Source of the DNA: Variovorax sp. CAN15
GTDB taxonomy: Bacteria; Pseudomonadota; Gammaproteobacteria; Burkholderiales; Burkholderiaceae_C
NCBI RefSeq assembly: GCF_030462475.1
Contig: NZ_JASMRZ010000002.1
Span: 228,756 to 290,283 of the forward strand
Length of the DNA stretch: 61,528 bases
Direction: 5' to 3'
The stretch's first letter is position 1, and every line of letters starts with the position of its first letter. Shown here piece by piece: positions 1 to 9,100 of the stretch. Under the pieces are notes generated by a model. It did no database searches, was not told where the DNA came from, and was given only the letters and a program-made list of their open reading frames with translations. The position numbers and the translations under genes were made by a program.

Positions 1-1774
1 GCAGCGCCTTCATGGCGGTGAAGGAGATGTCTTCGGCGGCCTCGGTCGTGATCTGGATCTGGCCGATGTCTTCCTCGGGGAAGAAGCCCTTCGGGATGGT
101 GGCGAACAGCCAGCCGGTAACGACGAAGGTCAGCGCCGCCGCCAGCAGCATGACCTTGCGGTGCGCCAGGGTCCAGTCGAGCGTGCGCATGTAGCCGGCG
201 TGCACCGCGCGGTAGCCGCGCTCGAAGGCACGGCCGATGGCGGTGCCGGGCTCGGGGTGCTCTTCCTCGTGGTCGAGCGCGCCCGGGCGGCGCGGCACCT
301 GCTTGAGCAGCCGGCTCGCGAGCATCGGCACCAGCGTGAGCGACACCACGGCGGACACCAGCACCGCCAGCGCCACCACCACCGCGAACTCATGGAACAG
401 CAGGCCGATCACGCCCGGCATGAAGAAGATCGGGATGAACACGGCCACCAGGGAGATGGAGATCGACACGATGGTGAAGCCCACCTCGCGCGCGCCGCGC
501 AGCGCCGCGGCGAACGGGTCCATGCCCTTCTCGACGTAGCGCATGATGTTCTCGAGCACCACGATGGCGTCGTCCACCACCAGGCCCACCGCGAGCGTGA
601 TGCCCAGCAGCGAGATGTTGTCCAGGCTGTAGCCGAAGGCGTAGAGCAGCGCCACCGCGCCGATCAGCGAGATGGGGATGGTCGCGGCCGGGATCAGCGT
701 GGCCACCAGACGGTGCAGGAACAGGAAGATCACCAGCACCACCAGCGCGATGGTGCCCAGCAGCGTGAGCTGCACATCGTGCACCGCCTCGCGGATGGAA
801 ATGGAGCGGTCGTTCACCATGTGGATCTCGACCGATTGCGGCAGCTCCGCCTTGAAGCGAGGAATGAGCGCGCGCACTGCGTCGACCACCTGCACGGTAT
901 TGGCGTTGGGCTGGCGCTGCACGGCCAGCGAGATCGAGGCCTGCCCGTTGAAGCTGCTGGCGGTCTTCACCGACTCGAAGCTGTCTTCAATGGTGGCGAC
1001 TTCGTCCAGCCGCACCGGCGAGCCGTTGCGCTGGCCGACGATGAGCTTGGCGAAGTCGGCCGCCTTCATGAGCTGGCGGTTGGCCTGGATGGTGAGTGTC
1101 TGGCGCGGACCGTCGAGCACGCCCACCGGCGTATTGGCGTTGGCCGAGTTCACCGCCCTGGCCAGTTCGTCGAGCGTGATGTTGCGCGCGTTGAGCAGGT
1201 CGGCATTGGCCTTGATGCGCACCGCGAAGGCCTTGCGGCCGTACACGCCCACCTGCGCCACGCCGTCGATGGTCGAGAGCGTGGGCGAGATCAGGTTCTC
1301 GGCGTAGTCGTTGAGCTCCGACGGGTTCATCGACGGAGAGATCAGCGCGATGAAGAGCACCGGCGCGTCCGCCGGATTCACCTTGCGGTACGAGGGCAGC
1401 TGCGTCAGCTCCTGCGGCAGCTGGCGCTGTGCGCGCAGCAGCGCAGCCTGCACGTCGACGGCGGCGGCGTCGATGTCGCGGCTGCTCACGAACTCGAGCG
1501 TGAGCGAGGTCACGCCCTGCGTGTTCACCGAGCTGATGGTCTGCAGGCCCGGGATGGTCGAAAACTGCTTTTCCAGCGGCAGCGCCACAGAAGACGCCAT
1601 GGTGTCGGGGCTCGCCCCCGGCAGCTGCGCGTTGACGTTGATGACCGGCGTGTTGTAACTGGGCAGCGCGGCGACGGGGATGCTGAAGTACGCGAAGATG
1701 CCGATGACCACCACGGCGGCGGACAGCAGCACCGTCATCGCCGGACGGCGGATGCAGAGCTCCGAGATATTCAT
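1..1774 (-). CDS. RND multidrug efflux permease, MdtB/MdtC type (3' part outside window)
   Basis: Inner-membrane proton-driven pump of the AcrB/MdtBC family, expected to form a tripartite complex with the adaptor encoded just upstream. Translation from the ATG at 1772-1774 gives MNISELCIRRPAMTVLLSAA, the classic N-terminal cytoplasmic helix plus first membrane segment, followed by the periplasmic porter start with LPGASPDTMASSVALPLE. About 591 codons of an expected 1,000-1,050 are present; the reading frame is open to the window edge. Only a short gap separates it from the adaptor stop at 1830, so the two are probably co-transcribed. Substrate cannot be deduced. MdtB versus MdtC cannot be decided because the rest of the operon is missing. 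Confidence 0.9.
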   Translation of the reverse strand, partial: MNISELCIRRPAMTVLLSAAVVVIGIFAYFSIPVAALPSYNTPVINVNAQLPGASPDTMASSVALPLEKQFSTIPGLQTISSVNTQGVTSLTLEFVSSRDIDAAAVDVQAALLRAQRQLPQELTQLPSYRKVNPADAPVLFIALISPSMNPSELNDYAENLISPTLSTIDGVAQVGVYGRKAFAVRIKANADLLNARNITLDELARAVNSANANTPVGVLDGPRQTLTIQANRQLMKAADFAKLIVGQRNGSPVRLDEVATIEDSFESVKTASSFNGQASISLAVQRQPNANTVQVVDAVRALIPRFKAELPQSVEIHMVNDRSISIREAVHDVQLTLLGTIALVVLVIFLFLHRLVATLIPAATIPISLIGAVALLYAFGYSLDNISLLGITLAVGLVVDDAIVVLENIMRYVEKGMDPFAAALRGAREVGFTIVSISISLVAVFIPIFFMPGVIGLLFHEFAVVVALAVLVSAVVSLTLVPMLASRLLKQVPRRPGALDHEEEHPEPGTAIGRAFERGYRAVHAGYMRTLDWTLAHRKVMLLAAALTFVVTGWLFATIPKGFFPEEDIGQIQITTEAAEDISFTAMKAL

Positions 1775-1829
1775 CGGTCGACCTCCGCGCTTCGCGCTGC
1801 GGTATTCGCCTTGGGAGCGGCCCGGCGGC

Positions 1830-3101
1830 TCATGCGCGTTCCCGGCGTGGCGGCTTGGCGTCGGTGCCGTCGGAAGACGCGGCGCTGCCGGGCGTGACGC
1901 CCGTCGTTCCGTTGGAAGGCGCGCCTGGCGCACCCGGCGCCTTCTCGTGCACGCGCACCTTGCCGCCCGGGCGCACGTTCTGGCTGCCCTCGATCACCAC
2001 CTGCTCGCCGGGCTCGACGCCGCTCACGGCCACCTGTGTGCCGAAGGTGTGCAGCGCCTTCACCTTGCGGCGCGTGGCGGTCTTGGCCTCGTCGACGACG
2101 TAGAGCGAGGCGCCATCGGACAGCATCATCAGCGCCGCGGCCGGTACCACCGTCACGCCGTTGAGCATGCGCACCGTGATGCGCGTGCCCACGAACTGCC
2201 CCGGCCAGAGGCTCTGGTCGGCGTTGGCGAACACGGCCTTGGCGCGCACCGTGCCGATCTGCGGATCGACGGTGTTGTCGACGAAATCGAGCGTGCCGGT
2301 CAGCGGCTCCCCGCGTCCGGGGACGACGGCCTCGACCTTGGAGCGCGAGCGCGCGGCCTCCAGCAAATCCTGCAGGTTGCCCTCGGGCACGGGGAAGCTC
2401 ACGGCGATCGGGTCGAGCTGGGTGACGGTCACCAGCGACAGCGTCGGCTGCACCAGCGTGCCCGGGTAGATGTTGACCGCGCCGATGCGTCCCGCGATGG
2501 GCGCGCGCAGCGTGGCATAGCCCAGCGCCACCTGCGCCGATTGCACGGCCGCGCGATCGGCCGCCACGGCTGCGCGCTGCGCCTCGAGCTGAGAGAGCGT
2601 GGCGTCGGCCGCGCTCTTGGCGATGAAGTTCTGCGCCACCAGCTCCTGGCTGCGCCTGTACTGGCGCTCGAGGTCGGCCAGCGTGGCTTCGTCCTTCTGC
2701 TGCTGCGCCCTCGCGCGTGCGAGGTTGGCCTGGTCGTTGCGGTCGTCGAGCGAGAAGAGCAGCTGGCCGGCCTTGACGAACTGGCCTTCCTTCACGTGCA
2801 CCGCGCTCACCGTGTTGGTCACCTGCGGGCGCAGGTCGACGCTGTTGAGGGACACCACGCTGCCGTTGACCTGCACGGTCACGGGCACGTCCTGCTTCTT
2901 CGCCGTGGCCAGCGTCACCAGCGCCGGCACGCCGCCGCCAGCCACCGCGCCGCCCTTGGCGCTCGGGGCCTTGGCATTCCGGGCAGCGGACTTGTCTGCT
3001 GACATGCTCCACCACCCGAGCGCGACGGCTACGATCAACACGCCCCCGAGGGCGACGGCGACATTTTTCTTCATGGGTTCTTGTGCACTTTGGGCTGACA
3101 T
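1830..3101 (-). CDS. RND efflux periplasmic adaptor (membrane fusion protein, MdtA/AcrA type)
   Basis: Periplasmic adaptor linking the inner-membrane RND pump to an outer-membrane channel. The protein starts MSAQSAQEPMKKNVAVALGG and has one N-terminal membrane anchor. It then shows the lipoyl half-motifs (DVPVTVQVNGSVVSLNSVDLRPQV and LRAPIAGRIGAVNIYPGTLV) flanking an alpha-helical coiled-coil hairpin rich in Q/A/R, then beta-barrel and membrane-proximal domains. The tail is Gly/Ala/Pro-rich. The start at 3101 was preferred over a TTG at 3167; an ATG at 3074 (MKKN) is equally good because neither has a strong ribosome site. It is the first gene of the efflux operon and diverges from the secreted-protein gene at 3247. 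Confidence 0.88.
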   Translation of the reverse strand: MSAQSAQEPMKKNVAVALGGVLIVAVALGWWSMSADKSAARNAKAPSAKGGAVAGGGVPALVTLATAKKQDVPVTVQVNGSVVSLNSVDLRPQVTNTVSAVHVKEGQFVKAGQLLFSLDDRNDQANLARARAQQQKDEATLADLERQYRRSQELVAQNFIAKSAADATLSQLEAQRAAVAADRAAVQSAQVALGYATLRAPIAGRIGAVNIYPGTLVQPTLSLVTVTQLDPIAVSFPVPEGNLQDLLEAARSRSKVEAVVPGRGEPLTGTLDFVDNTVDPQIGTVRAKAVFANADQSLWPGQFVGTRITVRMLNGVTVVPAAALMMLSDGASLYVVDEAKTATRRKVKALHTFGTQVAVSGVEPGEQVVIEGSQNVRPGGKVRVHEKAPGAPGAPSNGTTGVTPGSAASSDGTDAKPPRRERA

Positions 3102-3220
3102 GGCTATTGGATCAGCGGCCGACTCCTGGTGATCACGGGGCCCGTAAAGAAATGTAAAGCAGGTCAACCGAAAGTCGCACTACCCGCTGCGGCCGGCACG
3201 GGCGCACAGGGGCCCATCGC

Positions 3221-3226
3221 TAAAAT
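3221..3226 (+). promoter_or_regulatory. Candidate -10 element of the 3247 gene
   Basis: TAAAAT in the context gcTAAAATcgc lies 21 bases before the ATG at 3247. The same gcTAnAATcg context recurs before other genes in this window (11198, 42067). No clear -35 hexamer is seen at the usual distance. Confidence 0.3.
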
Positions 3227-3246
3227 CGCCGGTCCACAGCCTCTGG

Positions 3247-3717
3247 ATGAACCCCATGAACCGCTGCAAGAAAAAACCCACGAATGCTCTCACTTCCATA
3301 GCGCTTTGCACAGCAGCCATTGCTGCTGCAGGCCTTTTCCCGGCGGCCGCCAGCGCGCAGGACGAAGTCCCCCGCCCCCAGACCCAGAACGAGTCGCTGG
3401 TAGGCGGCCGCGTCTTCCCGGTCGGCGCCCTGCGCGGCAAGTTCATGGTGACCAGTGCGCCCGACGTCGAGCTCGACGGCAAGCCCGACCGCCTGGGCGC
3501 CGGCGCCCGCATCCGCAGCGGCCAGAACATGCTGGTGATGCCTGGCGCCATCGTCGGCCAGAAATACCTCGTCAACTACACGCGCGACGCTGCCGGGCTG
3601 CTGCGCGAGGTCTGGATACTCACGCCGGACGAAGCCACCGCCAGCCGCGAATCGCTGGACAAGCCGTTCCTGAACGTCTGGCCGTTCACCTCGAACGACA
3701 CCCTCAACACGCAGTAA
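3247..3717 (+). CDS. Small secreted protein, unknown function
   Basis: A 156-residue protein with a typical Sec signal peptide (charged MNPMNRCKKK, hydrophobic stretch, AAASA cleavage site near residue 38). The mature part is about 118 residues with many beta-prone segments (VGGRVFPVGALRGKFMV, QKYLVNYTRDAAGLLREVWIL) and no cysteine. I do not recognise a characterised family; proteins of this sort are conserved as 'hypothetical' next to miaB in Comamonadaceae, as far as I recall. It precedes miaB by 90 bases, so it could share a transcript. Expected location is the periplasm. Confidence 0.75.
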   Translation: MNPMNRCKKKPTNALTSIALCTAAIAAAGLFPAAASAQDEVPRPQTQNESLVGGRVFPVGALRGKFMVTSAPDVELDGKPDRLGAGARIRSGQNMLVMPGAIVGQKYLVNYTRDAAGLLREVWILTPDEATASRESLDKPFLNVWPFTSNDTLNTQ

Positions 3718-3807
3718 GCAAGCAATAAGACGGCCGGCGCCGCGGCCTTTCGCGCGCCCTGCCGCCGAGCCCTTCCCTTCGGACAGGGCCACGAGAGAGA
3801 GCTCCCC

Positions 3808-5157
3808 ATGAAAAAAGTATTCATCAAGACCTTCGGCTGCCAGATGAACGAGTACGACTCGGACAAGATGGCCGACGTGCTCAACGCCGCCCAGGGCTAC
3901 GAGCCCACCCAGAACGTCGACGAGGCCGACCTCATCCTGTTCAACACCTGCTCGGTACGCGAGAAGGCCCAGGAGAAGGTGTTCTCCGACCTCGGCCGGG
4001 TGAAGCACCTGAAGGCCAAGGGCGTGAAGATCGGCGTGGGCGGCTGCGTGGCCAGCCAGGAGGGCCAGGCCATCATCGCGCGCGCGCCCTACGTCGACAT
4101 CGTGTTCGGCCCGCAGACCCTGCACCGCCTGCCCGAGATGCTGAACGACCGCGAGCGGCTGGACCGCCCGCAGGTGGACATCAGCTTTCCCGAGATCGAG
4201 AAGTTCGACCACCTGCCGCCCGCGCGGGTGGAAGGCGCCACTGCCTTCGTGTCGATCATGGAGGGCTGCTCCAAGTACTGCAGCTACTGCGTGGTGCCCT
4301 ACACCCGCGGCGAGGAAGTGAACCGCCCGCTCGACGACGTGCTGGTCGAGATCGCCGGCCTGGCCGACCAGGGCGTGCGCGAGATCACGCTGCTGGGCCA
4401 GAACGTGAATGCCTACCGCGGCAGGATGGGCGACACCGCCGAAATTGCCGACTTCGCGCTGCTCATCGAATACGTCGCCGAGATCCCCGGCATCGAGCGC
4501 ATCCGCTACACCACCAGCCACCCCAACGAGTTCACGCCGCGCCTCATCGAGGCCTACGCCAAGGTGCCGCAGTTGGTGAGCCACCTGCACCTGCCGGTGC
4601 AGCACGGCAGCGACCGCATCCTGATGGCGATGAAGCGCGGCTACACCGCCATGGAATACAAGAGCACGGTGCGCAAGCTGCGCGCCATCCGGCCAGAACT
4701 TGCCCTGAGCAGCGACTTCATCGTCGGCTTCCCCGGCGAGACCGACGACGACTTCAACAAGATGATGAAGCTGATCGACGACTGCCGGTTCGACGCCAGC
4801 TTCAGCTTCATCTTCAGCCCGCGCCCCGGCACGCCCGCCGCCGCGCTGCACGACGACACGCCGCACGAGGTGAAGCTCGCGCGCCTGCACACGCTGCAGT
4901 CCGTGATCGACGCCAACGTCAAGCGCTTCGGCCAGGCGCTGGTGGGCACCACGCAGCGCGTGCTGGTGGAAGGCGCCTCGCGCAAGGACGCGAACGAGCT
5001 CATGGGCCGCACTGCCTGCAACCGCGTCGTCAACTTCGAGGGAGACGCACGGCTTGTCGGGCAGATGACCGACCTGCGCATCACGCGCTCGCTCGCCTAC
5101 ACGCTGCGCGGCGAAGTCGTGACCAACGAATCGCCGATGGCGCTCGCGCACCACTGA
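3808..5157 (+). CDS. miaB: tRNA-2-methylthio-N6-dimethylallyladenosine synthase MiaB
   Basis: Radical-SAM methylthiotransferase that adds the 2-methylthio group to i6A37 of tRNAs reading UNN codons. The 449-residue protein has the family length. N-terminal UPF0004 domain with three cluster cysteines (TFGCQMN near residue 11, FNTCSVRE near 48, GGCVAS near 82). Radical-SAM motif CSKYCSYC at residues 154-161. Substrate loop [10 protein letters not shown], then C-terminal TRAM domain. Ribosome site GAGAGAG sits before the ATG. Its stop overlaps the ATG of the histidine kinase by one base (TGATG), which suggests translational coupling of a housekeeping tRNA modifier to the two-component system. 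Confidence 0.96.
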   Translation: MKKVFIKTFGCQMNEYDSDKMADVLNAAQGYEPTQNVDEADLILFNTCSVREKAQEKVFSDLGRVKHLKAKGVKIGVGGCVASQEGQAIIARAPYVDIVFGPQTLHRLPEMLNDRERLDRPQVDISFPEIEKFDHLPPARVEGATAFVSIMEGCSKYCSYCVVPYTRGEEVNRPLDDVLVEIAGLADQGVREITLLGQNVNAYRGRMGDTAEIADFALLIEYVAEIPGIERIRYTTSHPNEFTPRLIEAYAKVPQLVSHLHLPVQHGSDRILMAMKRGYTAMEYKSTVRKLRAIRPELALSSDFIVGFPGETDDDFNKMMKLIDDCRFDASFSFIFSPRPGTPAAALHDDTPHEVKLARLHTLQSVIDANVKRFGQALVGTTQRVLVEGASRKDANELMGRTACNRVVNFEGDARLVGQMTDLRITRSLAYTLRGEVVTNESPMALAHH

Positions 5158-6584
5158 TGGCGAAGCGGCCATCCATCCGGGGCTCGTTCCAGCAGCTCCT
5201 GCTTTTCGCCTTCCTGCTCATCACCGCGCTGCTGGTCGGCGTGGCGCTGCGCTCGGTGCTGCAGTACGACGCGCTCATGACACAGAGCCGCGACGCGGCC
5301 GCGCGCGCGCTGCGCCTGTCGGGCGCCTCCCAGTCGCTGGCCGAGCGCAGCGCGGCGATGGAGCGCGCGGGGCGCCAGTCGCTGGTGCTCAACGATGCGG
5401 TGCTGCGCCGCCGCTTCGACGAAGCGGCGCGCGAGGCGCACCAGGTGCTCGAGCGCCTGGAGAAGAACGGCCTGCCGCCCGCCGGCATCGAGATGTGGCG
5501 AACGCAGCTCGGCGTGATCGAGGGCCTCATGAGCGGCAGCGCCGACAGCGCGCTCACCCGCGAGAGCACGATGGCGATGCAGTTCCGCGAGCTCGACGCG
5601 CTCAACACCAACATCGCGCAGCAGGCGCAGTTCCTCATCGAGACGCAGAACGACGCGCTGGCCAGGCGCATCGAGAACGCGCGCCGCCGGCTGATGCGCG
5701 AAGTGGTGGCCGCCAGCGTGCTGGCCGTGGTGCTGGCGCTGGCCTTCGGCATCTGGCTGGCGCGCCCGTTCAAGCGGCTGGAGCAGGCCATCGTCGGCCT
5801 CGGCCAGAACCGGCTCGACGAGCCCATCGACATCCGAGGCCCGGCCGACGTGCGGCGCGTGTCGCAGCAGCTCGAATGGCTGCGGCTGCGCCTGACCGAG
5901 CTCGACGCCGACAAGGCCCGCTTCCTGCGCCACGTGTCGCACGAGCTGAAGACGCCGCTGGCCGCCCTGCGCGAGGGCGTGTCGCTGCTCGAAGACGGCG
6001 TGACCGGGCCGCTGAACCCGGCGCAGCTCGAAGTCGCGCAGATCCTCAACCAGAACACGGTGGCGCTGCAGGGCCAGATCGAGGCGCTGCTGCGCTTCAA
6101 TGCCGCCGCCTTCGAAGCGCGCGAACTGCGCCGCGAGCGTACCGAGCTGCTGCCGCTGATCGAAGAGCAGATCGAGGCCCAGCGCCTGCAGTGGCAGTCG
6201 CACGGCCTGCGCGTGCGCGCCGAGGGCGAGGCGGTCACCGTCACGGTCGACCGCGCCAAGCTCGGCACCGCCATCGCCAACCTGTTGAGCAACGCCATCC
6301 GCTTTTCGGTAACGGGAGGTGTCATCACGCTGGCCGTGTCGGGCACGCCGGAGGCGGTGCACATCGACGTGAACGACGCCGGGCCGGGCATCGCCGAGGG
6401 CGACCGGGACCGGATATTCGAACCCTTCTTCCGCGGCGAGCGCCAGCCCGAGCACACGGTCAAGGGTACGGGCATCGGCCTTTCCATCGTGCAGGAGTAC
6501 ATTGCAGCCCACGGGGGCCGCATCACACTGCAGCCCGGCGGTCCCGGTGCCCACTTCCGCATCGAGCTGCCGCGCACGGCCTGA
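5157..6584 (+). CDS. glrK: Sensor histidine kinase, GlrK/QseE type
   Basis: Inner-membrane sensor kinase of 475 residues. It shows a first membrane helix (about residues 13-34), a short helical periplasmic domain, a second helix (about 180-203), a HAMP region, a HisKA box FLRHVSHELKTPL with phospho-acceptor His262, and HATPase motifs NLLSNAIRF (N box), DAGPGI (G1) and GTGIGLSIV (G2). The gene order kinase - lipoprotein - sigma-54 response regulator is the enterobacterial glrK-qseG-glrR order, and that context, more than sequence alone, supports the name. It overlaps miaB by one base. Confidence 0.88.
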   Translation: MAKRPSIRGSFQQLLLFAFLLITALLVGVALRSVLQYDALMTQSRDAAARALRLSGASQSLAERSAAMERAGRQSLVLNDAVLRRRFDEAAREAHQVLERLEKNGLPPAGIEMWRTQLGVIEGLMSGSADSALTRESTMAMQFRELDALNTNIAQQAQFLIETQNDALARRIENARRRLMREVVAASVLAVVLALAFGIWLARPFKRLEQAIVGLGQNRLDEPIDIRGPADVRRVSQQLEWLRLRLTELDADKARFLRHVSHELKTPLAALREGVSLLEDGVTGPLNPAQLEVAQILNQNTVALQGQIEALLRFNAAAFEARELRRERTELLPLIEEQIEAQRLQWQSHGLRVRAEGEAVTVTVDRAKLGTAIANLLSNAIRFSVTGGVITLAVSGTPEAVHIDVNDAGPGIAEGDRDRIFEPFFRGERQPEHTVKGTGIGLSIVQEYIAAHGGRITLQPGGPGAHFRIELPRTA

Positions 6585-6644
6585 CCACCCCGCATCCCCT
6601 TTCCAGAAAAAACCGTCCGAACGCCTCGCGTCCTTCTTCGACCC

Positions 6645-7309
6645 ATGTCTTTTCCGTTCGTCCGCCGTTCCTCCTTCGCCGGGGCGATGACCGTGCCTTT
6701 CGTCCTGCTGCTGGCCGCCTGCGCCTCGCAGCCCAAGCCGCCCGCGGAGGCCGATGCGCTGCCGCCGCCGCCGGTCGTGCCGCGCGTGATGCCGGTGGAG
6801 GCCGAACCCAAGGCGCCGGCCACGCAGCCCGCCTCCTCGCTGTTCACGACGATGTTGCAGGGGCCGGTGGCCTCGATGCTTTCGTACGCCGACAAGGTGC
6901 GCCCGCTCAACGGCGCCGACCTGAACGCCGAGATCGCCCGCGTGGGCGACCCCGGCGATTCGCCCACCGCGCAGATGCAGCTGGCGCTGCTGCTCTCGCA
7001 GACCCGCGTGCCGGCCGACCTGGCGCGCGCGCTGGGCCTGCTGCAGCGGGTGATCGCCAACCCCGCGCCCGAGGCGCAGGCGCTGCAGCCGCTGGCGCGC
7101 GCGCTCGCCGCCCGTTACGTGGAGCAGCGCCGCGTGGAAGACGACCGCGACAAGCAGGTGCAGCAGCTGCGCGACAGCCAGCGCCGCATCGACCAGCTGA
7201 ACGACCGCATCGAAGCCCTGCGCGCCATCGAGCGCAGCTTCGCGCGGCCCAACAACAACCCGGCGTCGGCCGTGCCCGCCGCGCCGCCCAACGCAAGCAA
7301 GCCCAATCA

Positions 7310-7313
<4 letters not shown>
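6645..7313 (+). CDS. qseG: Outer-membrane lipoprotein QseG-like
   Basis: A 222-residue lipoprotein with a lipobox LLAAC (Cys26), a Pro/Ala-rich linker and a C-terminal helical region (about residues 150-205) with heptad-like Q/R/L spacing (DKQVQQLRDSQRRIDQLNDRIEALRAIE), probably a coiled coil. In enterobacteria the lipoprotein between GlrK and GlrR activates the kinase from the outer membrane; position, length and topology match, but sequence similarity in this family is weak. Its TGA overlaps the next ATG (ATGA), so it is coupled to glrR. Confidence 0.75.
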
Positions 7314-8698
<1,385 letters not shown>

Positions 8699-8705
8699 CG
8701 ACGCA

Positions 8706-8848
8706 GCTAAGTCGTTGATTTGATTGGGCTAGGCCCATCGCCAGTCCAGGCTTGTCGGGATTCGGCGACAAAATCGAGGGTTTGGAGGCCCTTTGGCGGC
8801 ACTCCGGCCCGAAAAACGCATCAGATTGCCGCTAAGTCATTGATCTGA
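8706..8848 (+). repeat. Pair of 18-bp direct repeats flanking the GlrR-type operator
   Basis: GCTAAGTCGTTGATTTGA at 8706-8723 recurs with two changes at 8831-8848 (GCTAAGTCATTGATCTGA). The second copy lies inside a TCAGAT...ATCTGA dyad (8821-8848). They bracket the TGTC-N10-GACA operator and end 15 bases before the sigma-54 promoter, so they could bind a second regulator or bending protein such as IHF; no IHF consensus was verified. Confidence 0.5.
8753..8770 (+). promoter_or_regulatory. GlrR-type upstream activating sequence
   Basis: TGTC-N10-GACA, an exact match to the consensus described for enterobacterial GlrR (QseF) sites, lies 93 bases upstream of a sigma-54 promoter and directly behind glrR. 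The spacing suits enhancer-type activation by looping. Binding is inferred from the match and from the adjacent glrR gene. Confidence 0.65.
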
Positions 8849-8863
8849 AAGCGCTTTTCCAGC

Positions 8864-8880
8864 CTGGCACAGGGTTTGCC
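8864..8880 (+). promoter_or_regulatory. Sigma-54 (RpoN) promoter
   Basis: CTGGCACAGGGTTTGCC matches the -24/-12 consensus YTGGCACG-R-N3-TTGCW at nearly every position, with correct GG-to-GC spacing. Transcription would begin near 8890, about 210 bases before the opgH start at 9101 and almost on the ATG of a small ORF at 8892. Confidence 0.8.
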
Positions 8881-8891
8881 CCTGTACAGGC

Positions 8892-9095
8892 ATGACAGCA
8901 CTTACCAGCCCATCTTTCGCACTGCGCCAGCAGCGCGACGGCCTGCGTCAAAAGCAGTTTTCCCCCTCGCGGCCCCGCGCCGCGGGCCATTCGCTGGCCG
9001 CGCTCGCAAGCGCCGGCGGCGCCTCTTCCGACTGTGTCTTCAAGCGCCTTCCTGCCATTGGCGACACCCCTTCCCTCGACAAGCAACGTTGGTAA
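8892..9095 (+). CDS. Possible 67-residue leader ORF in the opgH 5' region
   Basis: An open frame starting at the ATG that nearly coincides with the predicted sigma-54 transcription start and ending 5 bases before the opgH ATG. The peptide is rich in Ala, Ser and Arg, has no recognisable domain and lacks a ribosome site, so if translated it would be from a leaderless message. Its stop-start proximity to opgH would allow coupling. It may equally be an untranslated leader of about 210 nt. Confidence 0.25.
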   Translation: MTALTSPSFALRQQRDGLRQKQFSPSRPRAAGHSLAALASAGGASSDCVFKRLPAIGDTPSLDKQRW

Positions 9096-9100
9096 ATCAC

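Noticed and set aside
161..1897. 578-codon plus-strand frame over the RND permease
   Set aside because: His/Arg-rich shadow of the minus-strand permease, which has an unmistakable N-terminus and motifs.
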